Source of the DNA: Photorhabdus khanii NC19
GTDB taxonomy: Bacteria; Pseudomonadota; Gammaproteobacteria; Enterobacterales; Enterobacteriaceae
NCBI RefSeq assembly: GCF_000517265.1
Contig: NZ_AYSJ01000011.1
Span: forward strand, 310,091-374,090
Direction of reading: 5' to 3'
DNA length: 64,000 bases
Below, piece after piece: positions 19,683-29,946 of the stretch; the stretch's first letter is position 1, and each line of letters opens with the position of its first letter. Under the pieces are notes generated by a model. That model worked only from the letters and a program-made list of their open reading frames with translations, was not told the origin of the DNA and did not search any database. Made by a program: the position numbers and the translations under genes.

Positions 19683-19713
19683 CAGGCGCAAAATATATAC
19701 TACGCCTGTTTTT
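19683..19713 (+). terminator. Intrinsic terminator of glpD
   Basis: CAGGCG and CGCCTG pair around a 14-base AT-rich loop and are followed by TTTTTA. It lies 26 bases after the glpD stop. Confidence 0.75.
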
Positions 19714-20085
19714 ATTCTCTATTTATGCTCAATCAAATGGCACTTATTAGTCGAATCTGCCAGTCATTAATAAAAATTTATTATTTAACAGAAACATTAA
19801 AATACCAATATTCAATCTACTTTATTAATCACTCAAAAAAATAACTGAGTGGTTAATAGAGTAATTACAGACAAACAATCATGGAGGTTTTAAGTCTCTT
19901 TCTTATGATGTATATATTTCTCATCCTATGAAAATAAAATAATAATAAAATATTGCATATATAAACCTATTTTTCCATATACAGGAAACTAAATATCCTC
20001 CCGTACCTTTCTGCCATAATTTCCATCCATATTATTTAGGTAGGACTGTACCTTAAAGAATCGCCACCTAATTTAGCAAAAGGTG
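19714..20085. other. AT-rich intergenic region between glpD and the AlbA_2-type gene
   Basis: About 370 bases of strongly AT-rich DNA. No ORF with a family signature, RNA gene or convincing repeat is seen. The two flanking genes converge here, so it needs to hold only 3' ends. Confidence 0.6.
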
Positions 20086-22134
20086 TTACCCCTGTGATGA
20101 CATTCTGGCAGTGTACCCCTGATTAGGATGATTCGGTGTTTGGGGAAATGCCATAATCAAGCATTGTTTATCAATCAATGGTTTTATATGACGCTGTCTA
20201 AGATTTTTCGCTGAACGATTTAATAACGTACTCAACACATCAATACAGATATAGTGAGAATAGCAAAGTTTCGTGATGAGCAGTTGCATTTGCTCCGGTT
20301 CTAATCGTCGATTCTCATAAGCGGGTTTAGCAATTTCTTGCAGTTTTTTTCTTAAATCTAACTTTATGTACTCTAAGTGATCAACAAATGGCAAGCTAAA
20401 CGAAGAAGAAGTGAGCCGCCCTAACTCATCCCGAGTGATTTGAGCATCTGAAGCTGTATGAGGCAAGCTAGAGTCCTTATGAGGCAAGCTAGAGTCCATA
20501 TGAGGCAAGCTAGAGTCCATATGAGGCAAGCTAGAGTCCATATGAGGCAAGCTAGAGTCCATATGAAGCAAGCCCAATCCATTATTAACACTATTTATTA
20601 TTACAGATGAAAAAATTTCTTCTGGGTTCGGTAACGACATACCCGGTAATGTGTAGGACTTATTACGTTTTTCACCTGATGCAACCAAAAAGCCTTTATA
20701 TTCAAGCCGGGGGAAAGCCAAAGTGACTTCCCGGGAGTGTAGAGTTGTTAGCTCACAAGCCCGTTGATGATTAATCCACCCTTCTACAGCAACTGTAGCT
20801 AAAATCACTCGATCAAGATTTTCTAATTGTTCAAATTCGCTTCCAAACCTGAGTCTCAACTGCATTAAGATATTTTCAGGGATCAAGCTAGCAGTAGGTA
20901 GCTCCAACAAGGTTTGCTCAGGTATCTGACGCTCATGTAAATTAGGCCGACGCCAATCAGCAGAAGACCATCCGCTATATATTTTAGGTAACCCAGACCC
21001 CGCCCGTTCTCCTAAACCAATTAGCAAAAACATTTGATGCATGATTCTGTTCCGGCAGTCACTATCTCCACCTTTAATGGCAAATTCAATCGGTACTCTC
21101 ATTAATCCAGGATTACGAAAGCCAAACATATCAGGTCGTTTTACAACCAATATGGAGACCCTTCCTGTAAAATCTGCATGCACTAATGTATTAACCAATG
21201 CTTCACGTAACGCAATATGGACCAGTGTGTCATCTTGACGCTGACCATGTTTGATCCCGAAAGGAACTTTAAGATCAGTGATTAATTTCCGGTAGACTCT
21301 ACGATAGAAATCAAACAAATTCCCAGACCACGTACCATCCGGATAAATACGATCAATCCAACGTAATTCAGTTTTAGCCTCTGGTCTTTCCTGATAATCA
21401 ACAAAGTAATGTGGAGCAGCCTCCATAATGGCATCCCAGTTGCCAAACATCAAAACACCAGCAAGTGTTAAACCTTCTTGTCCAGTTGCTCGATCTTTAC
21501 GCCATGCTCGTATTAAACGCAGAAATTCAGGAAGCTCATGTTCCAAGTAAGGATGGTTAGGTTTTGCACTAGCAAGTAGTTGTCGAAAAGTCTTCAGGCT
21601 ATCCATATTAAGGTCAGACATATCGAAGCCAGTCAAAACACGAGCATCTCGCTCGTCTTCAACCTGCTCTGCCAACCAACGTTTCACTGTCTCAGCATCG
21701 CAAAGCTGATCACTCTCATTTCTTCTCTGATAGGTGCCTTTTAAAGGCTCCCCTTTTATAAATACAGGTTTTTGTTTACGTAGCGCAGCAGGGATACGAA
21801 CAGCAACAACATTTTTTCCCTGTAATTTTACAGATTGAACACAGTTATCGGTTAGCAAATTAATACTGACCATAGATGGATTGTTAACAGTATTAAATAA
21901 ATCGGATTTTATTTTTTCTACGTTTTCAACACCAACCGGAGTGAATTTACCTTTTTTTTCTTTCACACCAAGAATAACCCAACCTCCGCCGCTATTCGCC
22001 ATAGCACTATAACTTGGCCAAAAATCACGGGGCAATTCGCCTTTGCCATCTCTGCCGTTGGCTAGTTTGAACTCAACTTCACTCGTTTCGACCAACGTTT
22101 GAAGATCAAGGATTTCCTGTAAAGTTACACTCAT
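20086..22134 (-). CDS. AlbA_2/Schlafen-type DNA-binding, RecG-like ATP-binding protein with heptapeptide repeats
   Basis: The roughly 682-residue protein starts at ATG 22134 (a TTG precedes it; AGGAAA lies upstream). Its N-terminus (EVEFKLANGRDGKGELPRDFWPSY split by SAMANSGGGWVILGVKE) is the AlbA_2/Schlafen-like domain, about residues 10-130. A GHKL ATPase-like middle follows (LREALVNTLVHADF, then FRNPG and GERAGSGLPKI, about 300-400) and then a winged-helix-like region. Near residues 520-560 the heptapeptide HMDSSLP is repeated about five times, with a 21-bp DNA unit. Such proteins are often called RecG-related transcriptional regulators; some Schlafen-like members act in phage defence. The role here is unknown. 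It is isolated, with no operon partner. Confidence 0.8.
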   Translation of the reverse strand: MSVTLQEILDLQTLVETSEVEFKLANGRDGKGELPRDFWPSYSAMANSGGGWVILGVKEKKGKFTPVGVENVEKIKSDLFNTVNNPSMVSINLLTDNCVQSVKLQGKNVVAVRIPAALRKQKPVFIKGEPLKGTYQRRNESDQLCDAETVKRWLAEQVEDERDARVLTGFDMSDLNMDSLKTFRQLLASAKPNHPYLEHELPEFLRLIRAWRKDRATGQEGLTLAGVLMFGNWDAIMEAAPHYFVDYQERPEAKTELRWIDRIYPDGTWSGNLFDFYRRVYRKLITDLKVPFGIKHGQRQDDTLVHIALREALVNTLVHADFTGRVSILVVKRPDMFGFRNPGLMRVPIEFAIKGGDSDCRNRIMHQMFLLIGLGERAGSGLPKIYSGWSSADWRRPNLHERQIPEQTLLELPTASLIPENILMQLRLRFGSEFEQLENLDRVILATVAVEGWINHQRACELTTLHSREVTLAFPRLEYKGFLVASGEKRNKSYTLPGMSLPNPEEIFSSVIINSVNNGLGLLHMDSSLPHMDSSLPHMDSSLPHMDSSLPHKDSSLPHTASDAQITRDELGRLTSSSFSLPFVDHLEYIKLDLRKKLQEIAKPAYENRRLEPEQMQLLITKLCYSHYICIDVLSTLLNRSAKNLRQRHIKPLIDKQCLIMAFPQTPNHPNQGYTARMSSQG
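20459..20567 (-). repeat. Five 21-bp tandem repeats encoding HMDSSLP
   Basis: The unit (TGAGGCAAGCTAGAGTCCAT plus one base on the plus strand) recurs about five times, with single-base changes in the outer copies (a last KDSSLP unit and a degenerate copy at the other end). The length is a multiple of three, so copy-number change alters linker length without frameshift. Confidence 0.9.
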
Positions 22135-22185
22135 CAAATAATTTCCTGCCTACATATTTTCTCAAAACGCAGGGACGATTATGCC

Positions 22186-22818
22186 TTAAGCATTAACCCA
22201 ATCCACCGCCTCGCGAGTCAAGCGACCAATTTCTTGCCAATTCTGGCTATCCACCAGCGCTTTACTAACCATCCATGAGCCACCACACGCCACAATACGC
22301 GGCACCGCAAGATAATCACGGATATTCTCCAGCCCAATACCTCCGGTAGGCATAATCTGGAGTTCAGTATAAGGTGCTAATATCGCTTTAATCATCGGCA
22401 AACCACCGGAAGGTTCTGCTGGGAAGAATTTCAGCAGTTTCAGCCCCAATTCCATTGCACCTTCTATAGCACTTGGGTTATTCACACCTGGAATAATCGG
22501 AATATTCAGTTCCTGACAGGCTTTAACCGTATTTGGATTAAACCCCGGAGAAACGATAAAAGTCGCCCCTGCCTCTTTGGCAGCAACCACTTGTTCACGA
22601 TTCAGAACAGTTCCTGCGCCAATCAGCATATCCGGCCGAGATTCTTTTAGCAGACGAATCGCTTCTGCCGCCGCTGCGGAACGGAAAGTAATTTCTGCTA
22701 CCGGCAAACCATTGTCAGCCAGTGCGTTACCCAGCGGAATAATATCTTCCGCACGATCAACAGCAATCACAGGAACAATTTTTAATTGGCGTAACTGCTC
22801 AATCATTTGTTTCATCAC
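22186..22818 (-). CDS. eda: KDPG/KHG aldolase
   Basis: The 210-residue TIM-barrel class I aldolase has VPVIAVDRAEDIIPLG at the start, AEITFRSAAAAEAIR (catalytic Glu region), IGAGTVL and FFPAEPSGG. The Schiff-base lysine region reads LKLLKFFPAE, followed by MPTGGIG. It cleaves 2-keto-3-deoxy-6-phosphogluconate to pyruvate and glyceraldehyde 3-phosphate, the last step of hexuronate breakdown. It is the last gene of the minus-strand operon, 14 bases after kdgK. Confidence 0.96.
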   Translation of the reverse strand: MMKQMIEQLRQLKIVPVIAVDRAEDIIPLGNALADNGLPVAEITFRSAAAAEAIRLLKESRPDMLIGAGTVLNREQVVAAKEAGATFIVSPGFNPNTVKACQELNIPIIPGVNNPSAIEGAMELGLKLLKFFPAEPSGGLPMIKAILAPYTELQIMPTGGIGLENIRDYLAVPRIVACGGSWMVSKALVDSQNWQEIGRLTREAVDWVNA

Positions 22819-22832
22819 TTTTTCTCCTGCCC

Positions 22833-23777
22833 TTAAAAGAAGCTGTCAATCATCGTTTTAGTAGCACTGATTGGAATAATCGCCCCTTTATGCTGAATAA
22901 CGATACCCGCAAGACCATGCCCCATTTTTACCGCTTGTTGTACTGAGCAATCTGTCAAATAGCCGGCCAAAAACCCGGCGTTAAAAGCATCTCCCGCCGC
23001 TGTGGTATCGACCACTTTACCAACCGGCTCAGTTGGGATCTGCTCAATCGGCGTACTCTGCACCAAATTCTGATAATAACAACCGGCTGCACCCACTTTA
23101 ACAATAGCTTCTTTAACCCCTGCCCATTTGAGGCGGGTCATGATTTCTGTCACTGATTTATCACCCCACAAATTGCCTTCATCGTCATCTGTCACCAGTG
23201 CTAATGAGGTAAAAGAGAGTAATTTCTGATAACAGGCTTGGGTTTCTACCACACTTTCCCATAATGCCGGACGGTAATTACTGTCAAAAACCACCGTTTT
23301 TCCTTGCGCAGCCAGTTCAGCCAATTGATTCAGTAATATTTCACGATCATCGGCAGGCAAGATAGCCAGGCTAATGCCACTGAGATAAATAGCATCCATC
23401 TGCTGCAACGATTGAATAACAGAAAAGAAATCAGGATGGCGAACCATATAACGAGCGGCGGAATCATTACGCCAGTACAGAAAAGTGCGTTCTCCCTGCT
23501 CATCAAGTTGAATCAGATACAACCCTGGTTGATGAGCCGGATCACGCAACACCAGATGCGTATGGATACCCTCATCCTGCCAACGTTTGATCATACCTTC
23601 GCTGAGTGAGTCCATTCCCAGCGCAGTAACAAAATTCACAGCAATCTTTTGCTGGCTTGCCCGTGCTAAGTAAACCGCACTATTCAGCGCATCACCACCA
23701 AAAGTCTGATGTAGAGCACTGAAAGGCGCGCCATTAAGCTCAATCATACATTCACCAAGAAATGCAATCCGCTTCAT
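22833..23777 (-). CDS. kdgK: 2-dehydro-3-deoxygluconate kinase
   Basis: The 314-residue PfkB/ribokinase-family protein has an N-terminal GECMIELNG, the loop [14 protein letters not shown] and the C-terminal anion-hole motif [19 protein letters not shown]. It phosphorylates 2-keto-3-deoxygluconate to KDPG for the aldolase encoded next. ATG overlaps the uxaC stop (ATGA), indicating coupling. Confidence 0.95.
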   Translation of the reverse strand: MKRIAFLGECMIELNGAPFSALHQTFGGDALNSAVYLARASQQKIAVNFVTALGMDSLSEGMIKRWQDEGIHTHLVLRDPAHQPGLYLIQLDEQGERTFLYWRNDSAARYMVRHPDFFSVIQSLQQMDAIYLSGISLAILPADDREILLNQLAELAAQGKTVVFDSNYRPALWESVVETQACYQKLLSFTSLALVTDDDEGNLWGDKSVTEIMTRLKWAGVKEAIVKVGAAGCYYQNLVQSTPIEQIPTEPVGKVVDTTAAGDAFNAGFLAGYLTDCSVQQAVKMGHGLAGIVIQHKGAIIPISATKTMIDSFF

Positions 23778-25198
23778 TGGTTTTCTCCCGGCAAGGCAAA
23801 ATAACGGCGGGCATTATTAAAGCAAATATTCTCAACCATCTGCCCTAACGTTGCTCTGTTATTAGGAATTTCTCCGTTTTCTGCCCATTGCCCCAACAAG
23901 TTACACAGAATTCGACGAAAATATTCATGTCGTGTGTATGAAAGAAAGCTACGGGAATCGGTCAACATACCAACAAACTGACTCAACAACCCAAGTTGGG
24001 AAAGTTGTTCAAGCTGGCGCAACATGCCATCTTTCTGATCATTGAACCACCAGCCCGAACCAAACTGCACTTTACCGGCAATACCGCCCCCCTGAAAGTT
24101 GCCTGCCATCGTGGCAATCACTTCGTTATCCCGAGGGTTTAGGCAGTAGAGAATTGTTTTCGGCAATTCATCTGTCACATCCATACTATCCAGCAAGCGG
24201 GATAACGGCCAGGCGATATTGCTATCACCAATGGAGTCAAAGCCACTATCCACACCAAGCAAACGAAACATACGAGTATTATTATTACGGATAGCGCCGA
24301 TATGCATCTGCATTACCCAACCACGAGCTGCATATTGACGACCAAGCCATACCAGAACCGCCGTTGTGTACTGCGCAATTTCGAGTTCAGAGAGAATATC
24401 GCCTATCAGCCGTTTTTGCAGGATCCTATCCAATACAGCTTCATCAGGAACCGCTGTATAGCACAGATTCTCTATGCCATGATCAGCAGCCCGACAACCA
24501 TGCGCGGCAAAATGATCAAGACGACGCTCCAGCGCGTACAACACATCAGCAAAAGCAGAGATCGACACGTCAGCCACCGCCTCAAGCTGTTTGATGTAAT
24601 CCGTGAAACCTGCCAGCTCGATTTTAAATACACGGTCAGGACGCCAACTGGGTAATACTTCGATATCGAAATTGTCATCTGCGGCGATTTGACGGTGATA
24701 TTCCAGAGAATCCACCGGATCATCCGTCGTTCCAACCATACGCACATTCATTTGCCGCATAATGCCACGAGTTGAAAATTCCGGTGTCGCCAGCTCTTCA
24801 TTGCATTGATACCAGATTTCATCAGCAGTTTCCGGCCCGAATAATTTCCCGGCGATACCAAACGGACGGCGTAACTCCAGATGAGTCCAGTGATAAAGCG
24901 GATTTCCCAACGTCAGTGGCACTGTTTTCACCCACGCCTGATATTTTTCATAATCACTGGTTTGTTTGCCGGTAATCAGTGATTCATCAACCCCTGCGGA
25001 ACGCATTGCCCGCCATTTATAGTGATCCCCTTCCAGCCAAATCTGACCGAGGTTATCAAACCGGCGATTTTCGGCAATTTCACGCGGGTTAAGATGGCAA
25101 TGATAGTCATAAATCGGCATAGCTGCGGCGTGTTCATGATATAGCTGACGGGCTGTTTCATTGTTCAGCAGAAAATCTTCACACATAAAATTTTTCAT
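23774..25198 (-). CDS. uxaC: Glucuronate/galacturonate isomerase
   Basis: The amidohydrolase-fold protein (about 474 residues) has [18 protein letters not shown] near the N-terminus, [46 protein letters not shown], and [12 protein letters not shown] and [15 protein letters not shown] near the C-terminus, all UxaC signatures. It converts D-glucuronate to D-fructuronate. The start at 25198 (MKNFMCEDF) matches the family; the frame also runs 14 codons upstream. It is 20 bases after uxuB. Confidence 0.95.
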   Translation of the reverse strand: MKNFMCEDFLLNNETARQLYHEHAAAMPIYDYHCHLNPREIAENRRFDNLGQIWLEGDHYKWRAMRSAGVDESLITGKQTSDYEKYQAWVKTVPLTLGNPLYHWTHLELRRPFGIAGKLFGPETADEIWYQCNEELATPEFSTRGIMRQMNVRMVGTTDDPVDSLEYHRQIAADDNFDIEVLPSWRPDRVFKIELAGFTDYIKQLEAVADVSISAFADVLYALERRLDHFAAHGCRAADHGIENLCYTAVPDEAVLDRILQKRLIGDILSELEIAQYTTAVLVWLGRQYAARGWVMQMHIGAIRNNNTRMFRLLGVDSGFDSIGDSNIAWPLSRLLDSMDVTDELPKTILYCLNPRDNEVIATMAGNFQGGGIAGKVQFGSGWWFNDQKDGMLRQLEQLSQLGLLSQFVGMLTDSRSFLSYTRHEYFRRILCNLLGQWAENGEIPNNRATLGQMVENICFNNARRYFALPGENQ

Positions 25199-25218
25199 GT
25201 CTTTTTCCGGTGCCCAGA

Positions 25219-26676
25219 TCAGCGTATCGCCACAACGCAACGTGCGCCGTAGTCTAATAATTGTTGGTAAGCGTTACTCACTACCCGAACAAAATGCGGG
25301 TTGGCTAACAATGGGTTGCCAAAAACAGCCAACAATGCGGGAACTGCATCAACAGATAATCCATGTTGCCGATAAATAGATTTAAATTGGTCAACCAACG
25401 GATCACGTACATCAATCAATTCGCCTTGCTCATCTTTACCGCTGATATAACGCATCCAGCCAGCAATGCCCAAGGCCAGATACCAATAATCACGGCCATT
25501 CGCCAGATGATAAGTGACAGAATCAAGCATACGTTGGGGTAATTTCTGGCTGCCATCCATTGCTATCTGCCAGGTCTGGTGCTTAAGTCTGGAGTTACTG
25601 AAACGCTCAATAAGGAGGTGCGCATATTGGAAAAGATCCGTTCCTGCCGGCATCGTCAGAGTTGGAGCCTGCTCTTTCAGCATCAGATCCAAAACGGCTT
25701 GCCTGTAATCGGGGTTCATCATTGCGTCAGCAATATGCGCATACCCTCCCAAATAGCCCAGATAAGCCAAAAATGAGTGGCTGCCGTTGAGCATTCGCAA
25801 TTTCATGGTTTCAAAAGGCACCACATCTTCAACAAATTGTGCTCCCGCCACATCCCAGTTTGGACGGCCACTCACAAAATTATCTTCAATCACCCATTGG
25901 CGGAAAGGCTCACAGGCAATTGCGCATGGGTCATAAACACCCAATTGTTCAGCTATTTCCTCCAGCGATTCTGGCGTAGCCGCTGGAACAATGCGGTCAA
26001 CCATAGTGCATGGGAACGTCACATTCCCCTCAACCCACTGCGCCAGTTTTTCATCTCGTAAACGGGCAAAACCGATCACCGCTTCACGGGTCACTTTGCC
26101 ATTTTCTCTGACGTTATCGCAGGACATCACCGTCAACGGCGATAAGCCACGTTTATAGCGTAAGCGAAGCGCTTCAACAATATATCCAATAGCCGATTTT
26201 GGCGCGGTTGGATTAACTAAATCCTGTTGAATCAGCGCATTATTCACATCCAATTTGCCACTGGCGGCATCGGTACAATAGCCTTTCTCGGTAATTGTCA
26301 GCGAGATAATCGCCACCTGCGGCTGTACCATAGTTTCCAGAATACCTTGCTGACCAACAAATTCAGGGTGTAAAGCATCAATCATCGAGCCGATAATTTT
26401 CAGCTCAGTTTGTTCTGCCCCTTTTTCCGCAATGGTACACAAGCAATCTTGATCGTTAAGTTGCTGAATAAGTGTCTGACCGGAGAACAAACTGACTTCA
26501 CAAATGCCCCAGTCACTGCCGGTTTTTTCCAGCATGTGATGAGTAAAAACCGCCTGATGCGCCCGGTGAAAAGCGCCACATCCCAGATGAACAATGCGAG
26601 TAACCAGTTTCTGGCGATCATAGGCAGGAAAAGAAGCAACAGAACTGATTTCACCGTTGGCGATATTACGGATCAT
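25219..26676 (-). CDS. uxuB: D-fructuronate (mannonate) oxidoreductase
   Basis: The 485-residue polyol-dehydrogenase-family protein has [16 protein letters not shown] (NAD-binding), [35 protein letters not shown] and the catalytic [16 protein letters not shown]. It reduces fructuronate to D-mannonate with NADH. Sequence and size match UxuB rather than UxaB. It lies between the TRAP permease and uxaC genes. Mannonate is the substrate of UxuA, encoded about 4 kb away on the other strand. Confidence 0.95.
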   Translation of the reverse strand: MIRNIANGEISSVASFPAYDRQKLVTRIVHLGCGAFHRAHQAVFTHHMLEKTGSDWGICEVSLFSGQTLIQQLNDQDCLCTIAEKGAEQTELKIIGSMIDALHPEFVGQQGILETMVQPQVAIISLTITEKGYCTDAASGKLDVNNALIQQDLVNPTAPKSAIGYIVEALRLRYKRGLSPLTVMSCDNVRENGKVTREAVIGFARLRDEKLAQWVEGNVTFPCTMVDRIVPAATPESLEEIAEQLGVYDPCAIACEPFRQWVIEDNFVSGRPNWDVAGAQFVEDVVPFETMKLRMLNGSHSFLAYLGYLGGYAHIADAMMNPDYRQAVLDLMLKEQAPTLTMPAGTDLFQYAHLLIERFSNSRLKHQTWQIAMDGSQKLPQRMLDSVTYHLANGRDYWYLALGIAGWMRYISGKDEQGELIDVRDPLVDQFKSIYRQHGLSVDAVPALLAVFGNPLLANPHFVRVVSNAYQQLLDYGARCVVAIR

Positions 26677-26713
26677 GGAATAATTCCTTTAACGACGCAG
26701 ATTATCTGAATAA

Positions 26714-28015
26714 TCAGTAACTCAGTAACATCTGAGGCAACCACAAGCTCAGTTGTGGCATAAAGGTCACCAGCATCAGAGCGATAATCAAAGCACAGTA
26801 CATAGGCACCAAAGGCTTCAGTACCTTATTAATGCTGACCTCACCGATAGAGCAGCCAACAAACAGCGCACTCCCTACCGGCGGCGTGCAGATACCAATA
26901 GCCAGGTTGAAAGTCATAATGATACCGAAGTGTACCGGATCAACCCCCATATTCTGTGCCACCGGCAAGAAAATCGGGGTAAAAATCAGAATCGCCGGGG
27001 TCATATCCATGAAGATCCCGATCAACAACAGAATGAGATTAATGACCAGCAGAATAACCAGCGAGTTTTCAGAAACTTCCATCAGCGCATCAGCAATCAA
27101 ATAGGGCAAATCAGCATTCGCCATTGCCCATGACATGCCCATTGATGCACCAATCAGCAACAGGACAATCGAGGTGGTCACAGCAGAATCGAGAATGATT
27201 TTTGGCAGTTTAGTGATACTGACTTCACGATAAATCAGTACGGCTAAAACAAAGCTGTACAACACCGCAATCGCCGAAGCCTCTGTCGCGGTAAAAATAC
27301 CGGCAATAATACCGCCCATAATGACCACAACCAGCATCAGGGAAGGCAAGGCGCGGACCAAGGTAGTAAAAAACTCGTTCCATGTCGGCTTTGGCGATAC
27401 CGGATAATTACGGCGCCGGGCAATAATCGCCGCCACAATCATCAGGGATACTCCCATCAGAATGCCGGGAATATAACCTGCCAGAAACAGGGCGGCAATC
27501 GATGTACCACCAGAAACCAGTGAATAAACAATCAAGGTATTACTGGGCGGGATTAACAAACCAGCAGGACAGGAAGCAATGTTGACAGCGGCAGAATATT
27601 CCGGCTCATAGCCCTCTTTTTTCTGCATTGGCGCCATCGTTCCACCGACTGCCGCAGCCGATGCCACCGCTGAACCTGAAATCGCCCCGAAAAACATGTT
27701 CGCCATAATATTGACGTGAACCAGAGAGCCAGGCAAACGGCCACCAATGACTTTTGCCAGATTAATCAACCGGGCAGCGATCCCCCCCTGATTCATAATA
27801 TTTCCCGCCAGAATAAAAAACGGGATCGCCAGTAAAGAGAAATTATCGACACCCACAGCCATACGTTGAGCGACAACGGTAATTGCCGCTTCCATTGGCA
27901 ACGTCATCATAATTGCCAGTAATGACGACAAACTAATCGCAAAGGATACCGGTATACCAAGCGCTAACAACACAGCAAAGCTACCAAACAAAGCTAAAAC
28001 CACTTGCCAATCCAT
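26714..28015 (-). CDS. TRAP transporter large permease (DctM family)
   Basis: The 433-residue, about twelve-helix protein has the DctM pattern: FAISLSSLLAIM, LAIPFFILAGNIM, GAISGSAVASAAAVGG, GLLIPPSNTLIVYS and TATEASAIAVLY. It forms the ion-coupled channel with the small permease encoded just upstream (27-base gap). Gene context makes hexuronate the likely substrate. The substrate-binding protein is encoded divergently. Confidence 0.93.
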   Translation of the reverse strand: MDWQVVLALFGSFAVLLALGIPVSFAISLSSLLAIMMTLPMEAAITVVAQRMAVGVDNFSLLAIPFFILAGNIMNQGGIAARLINLAKVIGGRLPGSLVHVNIMANMFFGAISGSAVASAAAVGGTMAPMQKKEGYEPEYSAAVNIASCPAGLLIPPSNTLIVYSLVSGGTSIAALFLAGYIPGILMGVSLMIVAAIIARRRNYPVSPKPTWNEFFTTLVRALPSLMLVVVIMGGIIAGIFTATEASAIAVLYSFVLAVLIYREVSITKLPKIILDSAVTTSIVLLLIGASMGMSWAMANADLPYLIADALMEVSENSLVILLVINLILLLIGIFMDMTPAILIFTPIFLPVAQNMGVDPVHFGIIMTFNLAIGICTPPVGSALFVGCSIGEVSINKVLKPLVPMYCALIIALMLVTFMPQLSLWLPQMLLSY

Positions 28016-28042
28016 AAGCTTATCCTCTTCTGTTTGGTGATG

Positions 28043-28549
28043 TTAATGACTTTCAGAAACCGTGGTGTCTTTACCTGAAAAATTCTGAATTAGAGAAACA
28101 ATGTCTGCCAGCACATAGAAAATCATCAACACTCCACTGATTGGCAAACATAAGTAGACATATCCCATCTGTAGCCCTAACGCCGGTGTAATTTGCCCGG
28201 TTTCAAGCGTTGAGATAGCCAGTACTGATCCGCCATACACCAGTACGACCGCAGCAAACAACGCTATCGCCGCCTGTATCACCAAACCCACAATATTTTT
28301 ACCTGCCCCTTTAAGTTTCATCATTAACAGGTCGATAGCTAAGTGACGGTGTTGGCCTGTGGTATATGCCGCGCCAACCATGGCGACCCACATAAACAGA
28401 TAACGGGCAAGTTCATCCGTTACCGTACTCGGCGTACCAAGCACATACCGGGAAACCACCTGCCATATGACACAAAACACCAAAAAAGTGGAAAGGCAGA
28501 TGGTAAAAAATGCCAAACCTTTATTGATGCAATCCACAAGGTTTTTCAT
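28043..28549 (-). CDS. TRAP transporter small permease (DctQ family)
   Basis: The 168-residue protein has four hydrophobic helices and the DctQ core VVSRYVLGTPSTVTDELARYLFMWVAMVGAA (about residues 30-60), then HLAIDLLM. It pairs with the large permease encoded downstream. First gene of the minus-strand operon (dctQ-dctM-uxuB-uxaC-kdgK-eda). Confidence 0.92.
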   Translation of the reverse strand: MKNLVDCINKGLAFFTICLSTFLVFCVIWQVVSRYVLGTPSTVTDELARYLFMWVAMVGAAYTTGQHRHLAIDLLMMKLKGAGKNIVGLVIQAAIALFAAVVLVYGGSVLAISTLETGQITPALGLQMGYVYLCLPISGVLMIFYVLADIVSLIQNFSGKDTTVSESH

Positions 28550-28585
28550 GGGGCTTTGTCCTTATAGGCCTTTACGGATGCCATT

Positions 28586-28599
28586 TCTGGTTGACCAGA
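28586..28599. promoter_or_regulatory. Operator palindrome 1 (TCTGGT-TG-ACCAGA)
   Basis: A perfect 6-bp inverted repeat about 37 bases upstream of the dctQ start. It shares the TGGT-N2-ACCA core with three other sites in this locus, the form bound by FadR-subfamily GntR regulators such as UxuR/ExuR. Probable UxuR-like operator. Confidence 0.6.
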
Positions 28600-28679
28600 T
28601 GTCAGAAAACTGCCTGACCAAATAAGTAAAGGGCACTTTACGTCACCCGGATTATAAGATTAAGGTCAAAAAAACATCC

Positions 28680-28695
28680 AGTGAGCGGGATCACA
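28680..28695. promoter_or_regulatory. CRP-cAMP site between the divergent hexuronate transcripts
   Basis: AGTGA-GCGGGA-TCACA matches nine of ten positions of TGTGA-N6-TCACA. It lies between dctQ and dctP close to the palindromic operators, so it could serve both divergent promoters. Confidence 0.65.
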
Positions 28696-28701
28696 AACTG
28701 A

Positions 28702-28713
28702 TTGGTTGACCAA
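28702..28713. promoter_or_regulatory. Operator palindrome 2 (TTGGT-TG-ACCAA)
   Basis: A perfect 5-bp inverted repeat with the same TGGT-N2-ACCA core, a few bases beyond the CRP site. Probable UxuR-like operator. Confidence 0.6.
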
Positions 28714-28735
28714 AAAACCGGATTATTTTGAGATC

Positions 28736-28747
28736 TTGGTCAACCAA
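28736..28747. promoter_or_regulatory. Operator palindrome 3 (TTGGT-CA-ACCAA)
   Basis: A perfect 5-bp inverted repeat, 34 bases from palindrome 2 and about 100 bases upstream of dctP. Probable UxuR-like operator for the divergent promoters. Confidence 0.6.
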
Positions 28748-28846
28748 ATGATTTTTACTTTTTGACGAAAACCAAAGTGATGCTTATGGTTTGACCGTCA
28801 GTTCAGCTGTGCCCGTAACCTATTTACAGCAATTGGAGAACGAACA

Positions 28847-29827
28847 ATGAACAATTCTAAGCGTATTTTATCTACTGTCATCGGCGCAATATTCACCTTG
28901 GGAGCATCACAAGTCATGGCAGTGACAACATTAAAACTCAGTCATAACCATAACCGCGATCACGCAGTACACAAGGCAATGACTCAGTTTGCTGATGAAG
29001 TTCGCCAAAAAACAAATGGTGATGTTCGTATTCGGATCTACCCAGATGCACAATTGGGCAACCAGCGGGAATCGATGGAGCTGATGCAAAATGGGGCGCT
29101 GGATTTAGTCAAATCTAATGCTGCGGAACTGGAAGCGTTTACACCTGCCTATTCCGCTTTTAATTTACCTTATCTGTTCCGTGATAAAGCACACTACGAA
29201 AAAATCAAAAACGGTGAGATTGGTAAAGAGATCCTCGCTTCCAGCAAAAACAGCGGGTTTGTCGGTATAACCTATTATGAAGCCGGTGCACGCAGCTTTT
29301 ACGCCAAAAAGCCGATTCGTACTCCTGCGGATTTAAAAGGCATGAAAATCCGAGTACAACCTAGCCCAACCGCCATTTCAATGGTGAAAAACCTGGGTGG
29401 TAATCCGACACCATTGGCTTACGGCGAACTGTATACCGCCCTGCAACAGGGGGTCGTGGATGCCGCAGAGAACAATATTCCCTCTTTCAACCTGAGCCGT
29501 CACAGTGAAGTTGCAAGGTATTTCTCACTGGATAAGCACACTATGGTGCCGGATGTCTTGGTGATTTCTAATAAATCGCTAAATAAACTGTCATCAGCAC
29601 AACAAAAAATCCTCATGGATGCGGCAGCCAACTCTTCCGAATATATGACGAAATTATGGGAAAAGTCAGAAGAAAAGGAGCGCCAGAACGCAGAAAAAAT
29701 TGGGGTCAAGTTTGTTGATGTTGATAAAAAATCGTTTGAAGAAGCCGTCAAACCTATGTACGACAACATCAAGAAAACTGATCCAATGCTTTACCGTATG
29801 GTAGAACGCATTCGCGCAGTAAGATAA
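28847..29827 (+). CDS. TRAP transporter solute-binding protein (DctP family)
   Basis: The 326-residue protein has a signal peptide (basic NNSKR, a hydrophobic core, cleavage likely after QVMA). The DctP fold follows: LKLSHNHNRDHAVHKAM, IRIYPDAQLGNQRESMELMQ, DLKGMKIRVQPSPTAI and the conserved LAYGELYTALQQGVVDAAENN. It captures a carboxylated sugar acid in the periplasm for the DctQM permease encoded divergently. Context points to glucuronate. GGAGAA precedes the ATG. Confidence 0.94.
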   Translation: MNNSKRILSTVIGAIFTLGASQVMAVTTLKLSHNHNRDHAVHKAMTQFADEVRQKTNGDVRIRIYPDAQLGNQRESMELMQNGALDLVKSNAAELEAFTPAYSAFNLPYLFRDKAHYEKIKNGEIGKEILASSKNSGFVGITYYEAGARSFYAKKPIRTPADLKGMKIRVQPSPTAISMVKNLGGNPTPLAYGELYTALQQGVVDAAENNIPSFNLSRHSEVARYFSLDKHTMVPDVLVISNKSLNKLSSAQQKILMDAAANSSEYMTKLWEKSEEKERQNAEKIGVKFVDVDKKSFEEAVKPMYDNIKKTDPMLYRMVERIRAVR

Positions 29828-29872
29828 TCATCCCTGGTGAAAGTCAAACGGCCTTCACCCTTAAGTGGCGTT

Positions 29873-29884
29873 TTTGGTTGACCA
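29873..29884. promoter_or_regulatory. Operator palindrome 4 (TTGGT-TG-ACCAA) before the regulator gene
   Basis: Identical in its 12 bases to palindrome 2 and located about 63 bases upstream of the GntR-family regulator start, so the regulator probably controls its own gene (and uxuA, if co-transcribed). Confidence 0.6.
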
Positions 29885-29946
29885 ATTCCTGTTTTTGACT
29901 ATGATCTATGCAATACAATAATAATTATCGTAATGGTAGCGATGTA

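Noticed and set aside
20459-20567. Repeat cluster considered as a CRISPR array
   Set aside because: The 21-bp units are contiguous without spacers and lie in frame in a coding sequence.
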